From Chloroflexota bacterium (GTDB taxonomy: Bacteria; Chloroflexota; Dehalococcoidia; JACQTR01), in the NCBI GenBank assembly GCA_016210705.1, contig JACQTR010000030.1:1-7982 (forward strand): DNA of 7,982 bases, read 5' to 3'. Position 1 is the first letter of the stretch, and each line of letters begins with the position of its first letter. A program made the translations under genes and the position numbers. Positions 4,339-7,982 of this stretch are shown here, piece after piece. The notes beneath the pieces are model-generated. The model was not told the origin of the DNA, did no database searches, and was given only the letters and a program-made list of their open reading frames with translations.

Positions 4339-5621
4339 TGAATATTGGTGAGGAATTGCGGCCGCTTTTGCGTCGGGGCGTGGCGGAGGTCATTTTTGAG
4401 GAGGAGCTGGTGAGGCTTCATCATAGTGGCCGGCCGTTACGGATTAAATACGGTGTGGATCCTAGTCGCCCCGATCTCCATCTGGGCCATGCTGTATGTC
4501 TGCGCAAGCTGCGTCAGCTACAAGATTTGGGGCATGAGGTCATCTTCATCGTGGGTGACTGGACAGCCCAAATCGGCGACCCCAGCGGCCAGTCCACCAC
4601 TCGCCTCATGCTCTCTGCCGATGAAGTGCGGGCCAATGCCGAAACCTACCTCCAGCAGTACTTCAAGATCGTGGACAGAAGCAAGACCAAGGTCGTTTGG
4701 CAAAGCCAGTGGTTCAGCTCCTTCACTCTAACCAATATCATCCAGCTTACCAGTCGGTTCACTGTAGCGCAGCTTTTGGCTCGAGAGGACTTTGCTCGCC
4801 GCTACGAATCGGGGCGTCCCATCGCCATAACCGAGCTCCTGTATCCAATGCTTCAGGCCTACGATTCGGTGGCTATTGAGGCCGATGTGGAGTTGGGGGG
4901 GACCGACCAAAGGTTCAACTTCCTGGTAGGCAGGGAGCTCCAGAATATGATGGGCCAACCCCCGCAACAGATCATACTTATTCCTCTTTTGGTTGGCACC
5001 GATGGTACCCAGAAAATGAGCAAGAGCCTAAATAATTACATCGCCTTCAGGGATACCCCTCGGGAGATGTATGGCAAGTTGATGTCCATCCCCGACCATC
5101 TTATATTGCCTTATTTTGAGCTGGTAACTGACGTTTCCGATGCTGAGTTGGAGGGCTTTCGGCAGCGGTTGGCAGAGGAATCGCTAAATCCCATGCTTCT
5201 GAAACAACGGCTAGCCCGAGAGATCGTCTCCCAGTTCTACACTTCTAAGACGGCCGAAGAGGCGGAGAGGCATTTTATTAAGGTCTTCCAGAGGCGGGAA
5301 ATCCCTGAAGACCTCCCTGAGCGCGTATTGCATCCTGGTCAGTTGCGAATACCTCTCCAAATCTTCCATCATGGCTTGGAAGGTACACCTCACCATAGGG
5401 AGGAAGAAGCTCGTACTTTGGCCGATGTGGCCGATCTATTGGTGACCACAGGGCTTGCTCGAAGCCGTGGCGAGGGCAAACGGTTGGTGGCTCAAAGGGC
5501 CGTGGAGATAGATGGCAAAGAGGTTCTGGGCAGCATAGCCTCGGTGCGGGATGGCAGCGTTATTCGCGCTGGCAAGCGGCGCTTTGTGAGGCTGAGGCTG
5601 GTGGAAGACGAAAAGGCTTAG
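4338..5621 (+). CDS. tyrS: Tyrosine--tRNA ligase
   Basis: This cytoplasmic class I aminoacyl-tRNA synthetase charges tRNA-Tyr. In 427 residues it has the HIGH-type motif HLGH (48-51, within DPSRPDLHLGHAV), the motif GDWTAQIGDPSG (73-84), the tyrosine-pocket segment LLYPMLQAYDS (167-177) with GGTDQRFN (187-194), and KMSKS (226-230). A C-terminal S4 RNA-binding domain covers about 365-422 (VADLLVTTGLARSRGEGKRL). The pattern fits the TyrZ-like bacterial subgroup better than the TyrS of Escherichia coli. The ATG shares one base with the ribF stop (TAATG), and GGAGG (4329-4333) lies 4 nt upstream, so translation is probably coupled. The stop codon overlaps that of the convergent EF-G-like gene by 4 bp. 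No T-box-like leader is visible before this gene, since ribF directly abuts it. Confidence 0.97.
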   Translation: MNIGEELRPLLRRGVAEVIFEEELVRLHHSGRPLRIKYGVDPSRPDLHLGHAVCLRKLRQLQDLGHEVIFIVGDWTAQIGDPSGQSTTRLMLSADEVRANAETYLQQYFKIVDRSKTKVVWQSQWFSSFTLTNIIQLTSRFTVAQLLAREDFARRYESGRPIAITELLYPMLQAYDSVAIEADVELGGTDQRFNFLVGRELQNMMGQPPQQIILIPLLVGTDGTQKMSKSLNNYIAFRDTPREMYGKLMSIPDHLILPYFELVTDVSDAELEGFRQRLAEESLNPMLLKQRLAREIVSQFYTSKTAEEAERHFIKVFQRREIPEDLPERVLHPGQLRIPLQIFHHGLEGTPHHREEEARTLADVADLLVTTGLARSRGEGKRLVAQRAVEIDGKEVLGSIASVRDGSVIRAGKRRFVRLRLVEDEKA

Positions 5622-7678
5622 TCTTTTTCTCTTTCCTTTTTGGCCTGATCAATAACCTTCTGAGCAATGTGGGCCGGCACCTCTTCGTAGTGACTGAATT
5701 CCATAGTGTAGGTGCCCCGGCCCTGGGTAAGGGAGCGAAGCTCAGTGGCGTAGCGAAGTATCTCGGCCTGTGGGACTTGAGCTTCGATGACAGTGACCCC
5801 ATCCTCAGGCGATGTGCCCAGCACTTTGCCGCGTTTGGTGTTTAGGTTGCCCATGATATCTCCGGTGAGATTCTCAGGTACTCTAATTTGTATATTCATT
5901 ATGGGCTCGAGGAGAATGGGCTGCCCTTGGCTTAGGCCCTTGGTTAGGGCGTGGGCTCCGGCGATCTTGAAGGCGATATCCGAAGAATCCACGGGGTGAT
6001 AGCTGCCATCGTAGAGGGTTGCCCTGACATCGACCACGGGGTAGTGGGCTAGTACACCTTCCTGTCGCGCCTCTAAGACCCCCTTTTCCACCCCTGGGAT
6101 ATAGTTTTTGGGCACCACTCCTCCTACCACCTTCTCTGTAAATTCGAAGCCAGAGCCCCTAGGTAAAGGGACTAGTTCCAGGAATACATGTCCATACTGC
6201 CCGTGGCCCCCGGTCTGTTTTTTGTGTTTGTACTCGGCCTTCACGGGGATGGTGATGGTCTCTTTGTAAGCGATTTTTGGAATCTCGGTTACGACTTCAA
6301 CCCCAAATTTACGCCGCATTCTCTCCACTGCCACGTCCACATGGGTCTCCCCTAGGCCGGAAAGGATGGTTTCGGCGGTGTCCGCTTCTCGATGGAGGCG
6401 TAAGGTGGGGTCTTCCTCTGTTAATCGAGCTAGGGTTGTTCCCATCTTATCTAGATCAGCCTTAGTTTTGGGATATACAGCTATATTGAAAGTTGGGACA
6501 GGAAATTCAATGCCAGGAAGGCGAAGAGGATGATCTGGGCCACAAAGGGTGTCTCCGGTGCTGGTTTCAGCCAACTTGGCTACAGCACCTATGTCTCCAG
6601 CCACCAGGAAAGGGGCGGACAATTGGGTTTTGCCCCGGAGCATAAAAAGCTGGCCGATGCGCTCCCCCCGGTTTTTGGGGGAGTTCCACACCTGGGAATC
6701 ACTATGAATAGTTCCCGAGTAAAGTCGGAAATAGGTTAATTTGCCTATGTAGGGGTCGGCGGTGGTTTTGAAAACAAGGGCAGCTAAGGGGGCACCTGCT
6801 TCGGGAACTAGGGATTCCACTTCACCAGTGGTCGGATTAGTAGCCGAAGGCTGTGCTCCCTCTTTAGGAGAAGGCAGAAGATCACAAAGGGCATCCATGA
6901 GGGGACTAATCGCCATATTCGGTAAGGCTGCCCCAACCAATATGGGCACTAAGCTTCCCTCTTTGACTCCCTTCCTTAAAGCAACGCGTAGCTCTTCCTC
7001 GGTTATAGTCTCTCCCTCTAAATACCTATTGAGAAGCTCGTCATCTTTTTCTACCACTGCCTCTATCAATTTCTCATGATAACCATCGGCTTCCTGGGGT
7101 AGCGAAGGAGTTCCCGCTTTTTCGGAGCCATGAATCTTCAGGGTAGTAAGGTCAACTACACCGGCAAACTCCCGCTGAGAGCCTATGGGAATTTGTATGG
7201 GGACGCAGCGAGATCCGAACTGGCTTTGTATTTGTTGGACGACGCGATAGAAATCGGCGTTTTCCCGGTCCATCTTGTTAATGAAAATCAGGCGAGGCAG
7301 AGAATGAGCTTCCAGGTAGTCCCATATTTGCGTTGTGCCCACCTCCACGCCGGAGGCAGCACAAATTACTAGAACGGCACCATCAGCTACTCGAAGTGCT
7401 GCTTTGACCTCACCCACGAAGTCGGCATAGCCTGGGGTGTCGATGATATTGAGCTTGGTGTTTCCCCAAGGACAGAGCAGCAGGGAGAGGCTGATGCTGA
7501 TCTTGCGTTTTACCTCATCGGGGTCGTAATCGGAGGTAGTGGTTCCCTCCTCCACCCGTCCCAGCCTATTGATGGCACCGGCGGTAAAAAGTATAGCCTC
7601 GGCCAAAGAGGTTTTGCCCGCGCCGCCATGGGATAAAAGGGCCACGTTACGTATTTGTTCCGTTGCGTAGTTCTCCAT
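5618..7678 (-). CDS. Elongation factor G-like protein (EF-G2 / FusA2 type)
   Basis: This 686-residue translational GTPase paralogue has all EF-G domains. The P-loop is SHGGAGKTS (16-24), switch I GTTTSDYDPDEVKRKIS (45-61), G3 DTPGYADFV (80-88) and G4 NKMD (134-137). Domain II lies around 295-375, domain III around 390-460, domain IV has TGGHGQYGHVF (489-499) and the tip GSYHPVDSSDIAFKIAG (558-574), and domain V ends with RGTYTMEFSHYEEVP. Compared with canonical FusA, the RGIT of switch I is RKIS, the P-loop Asp is Gly, and the catalytic His after DTPG is Tyr84. These are features of the EF-G2 subgroup, some members of which are reported to bind GTP but hydrolyse it poorly. A role in ribosome handling other than routine translocation is inferred. 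The start at 7678 is backed by an AAGGGGAAGAG leader and a good promoter; no str-operon genes (rpsL, rpsG, tuf) are adjacent. Confidence 0.93.
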   Translation of the reverse strand: MENYATEQIRNVALLSHGGAGKTSLAEAILFTAGAINRLGRVEEGTTTSDYDPDEVKRKISISLSLLLCPWGNTKLNIIDTPGYADFVGEVKAALRVADGAVLVICAASGVEVGTTQIWDYLEAHSLPRLIFINKMDRENADFYRVVQQIQSQFGSRCVPIQIPIGSQREFAGVVDLTTLKIHGSEKAGTPSLPQEADGYHEKLIEAVVEKDDELLNRYLEGETITEEELRVALRKGVKEGSLVPILVGAALPNMAISPLMDALCDLLPSPKEGAQPSATNPTTGEVESLVPEAGAPLAALVFKTTADPYIGKLTYFRLYSGTIHSDSQVWNSPKNRGERIGQLFMLRGKTQLSAPFLVAGDIGAVAKLAETSTGDTLCGPDHPLRLPGIEFPVPTFNIAVYPKTKADLDKMGTTLARLTEEDPTLRLHREADTAETILSGLGETHVDVAVERMRRKFGVEVVTEIPKIAYKETITIPVKAEYKHKKQTGGHGQYGHVFLELVPLPRGSGFEFTEKVVGGVVPKNYIPGVEKGVLEARQEGVLAHYPVVDVRATLYDGSYHPVDSSDIAFKIAGAHALTKGLSQGQPILLEPIMNIQIRVPENLTGDIMGNLNTKRGKVLGTSPEDGVTVIEAQVPQAEILRYATELRSLTQGRGTYTMEFSHYEEVPAHIAQKVIDQAKKEREKD

Positions 7679-7709
7679 CGGCTCTTCCCCTTCTTCGTCT
7701 CAGCTCTCT

Positions 7710-7728
7710 TATAGGATTTTACCCTATA
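7710..7728. repeat. Inverted repeat flanking the EF-G2 -10 box
   Basis: TATAGG (7710-7715) and CCTATA (7723-7728) are perfect 6-bp inverted copies separated by 7 bp. The -10 box of the minus-strand promoter (7716-7721) lies exactly between the arms. This arrangement could be an operator, but six-base arms in AT-rich promoter DNA may also be chance. Confidence 0.4.
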
Positions 7729-7744
7729 GCTTCTTTTCTGGCAA
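7716..7744 (-). promoter_or_regulatory. Promoter of the EF-G-like gene
   Basis: On the minus strand TTGCCA (7739-7744) and TAAAAT (7716-7721) each match consensus at 5 of 6 positions with a 17-bp spacer. Initiation near 7709 gives a leader of about 30 nt ending in a purine-rich ribosome binding region (AAGGGGAAGAG). Confidence 0.65.
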
Positions 7745-7810
7745 CGCTACTTTTTGTGGACTAATAGTGTGGTGGGCCACTGCTGTGGGGGAGGAAGGTA
7801 GTGGGGGCAA

Positions 7811-7839
7811 TGGACGATGTCCAGAAGGCCTGATATAAT
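7811..7839 (+). promoter_or_regulatory. Promoter of the right-edge membrane protein gene
   Basis: A perfect TATAAT (7834-7839) is preceded by TGA, forming an extended -10, with TGGACG (7811-7816, 4 of 6) 17 bp upstream. Initiation near 7846 gives a leader of about 32 nt. A G-rich stretch (7787-7807) lies just upstream of the -35 box. Confidence 0.65.
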
Positions 7840-7877
7840 GCTAGCCTCTACCTTAGCTAGAAGCGGATAGTCGCCTA

Positions 7878-7982
7878 ATGAGCAGTAGACGATTTCGTTT
7901 TGTCTTGGGCCTGTTAATAGGGGTGGCCCTGCTCTTCGCTGTGGCTAGGTTCGTCAACTTGGCCAAAGCCTTGGAGGAGTTC
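7878..7982 (+). CDS. N-terminal part of a membrane protein, flippase-like/UPF0104 type
   Basis: Only the first 35 codons are in the window and the frame runs open off the right edge. The peptide starts with a basic MSSRRFRF, followed by one hydrophobic helix (about residues 8-24, FVLGLLIGVALLFAVAR) and then VNLAKALEEF. A short basic start, one helix and a 'VDWAxLxxAL'-like segment resemble the N-terminus of flippase-like (lysylphosphatidylglycerol synthase TM, UPF0104) proteins, which are polytopic inner-membrane proteins. With so little sequence this is only a suggestion; any protein with an N-terminal membrane anchor could look similar. The ATG is supported by the promoter about 40 bp upstream and by the immediate signal-anchor pattern. 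The Shine-Dalgarno site is weak (GCGGA, 10 nt before ATG). Confidence 0.55.
   Translation, partial: MSSRRFRFVLGLLIGVALLFAVARFVNLAKALEEF

Noticed and set aside
6762..7079. Plus-strand open frame of about 105 codons inside the EF-G-like gene
   Set aside because: It is antisense to conserved EF-G codons, Ser/Ala/Gly-rich as expected of a shadow frame, and has no promoter or ribosome binding site.

Overview
The window looks like a piece of a bacterial chromosome of moderate GC content. It has sigma70-type promoters (TTGACA/TATAAT-like boxes 17-18 bp apart) and ordinary Shine-Dalgarno sites. The gene content is a URO-D superfamily protein with a methyltransferase-like metal motif, a type-2 EF-G, ribF next to tyrS, and the start of a flippase-like membrane protein. 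This would fit a Chloroflexota (Dehalococcoidia-like) genome or a related environmental lineage. That placement is inference from protein flavour; no rRNA or other taxonomic marker is present.

Left third (1-2305), accessory. A minus-strand DUF5343-like gene (68-778) is followed by what I read as an insertion sequence of about 1.5 kb. The element has an IS1595/ISXO2-type DDE transposase on the minus strand (1226-2230) and two very small plus-strand ORFs (927-1109 and 1114-1326) that probably ride with it as passengers. The second small ORF runs antisense into the 3' end of the transposase gene. A 13-bp imperfect inverted repeat (800-812 and 2293-2305, 12/13 matches) is the best candidate for the element's termini. 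If so, the promoter of the DUF5343 gene lies partly inside the element.

Middle (2309-5621), housekeeping. A plus-strand promoter leads into three tightly packed genes: a URO-D superfamily protein, bifunctional riboflavin kinase/FAD synthetase (ribF) and tyrosyl-tRNA synthetase (tyrS). The junctions overlap or nearly touch (the ribF/tyrS junction is TAATG), so they are probably cotranscribed and translationally coupled.

Right part (5618-7982). A full-length EF-G-like GTPase of the EF-G2/FusA2 type lies on the minus strand and converges on tyrS with a 4-bp overlap of stop codons. A 199-bp divergent promoter region separates it from a plus-strand gene cut off by the window end, whose first 35 residues resemble the N-terminus of a flippase-like (UPF0104/LPG synthase-type) membrane protein.

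The most interesting points are the putative IS with its two-gene passenger pair and antisense overlap, the repeat shared by two divergent promoters at 808-906, the HxC...C metal site in the URO-D-like protein, and the loss of canonical GTPase residues in the EF-G paralogue. No tRNA, rRNA or CRISPR array was seen, and no stretch without a gene exceeds 300 bases.
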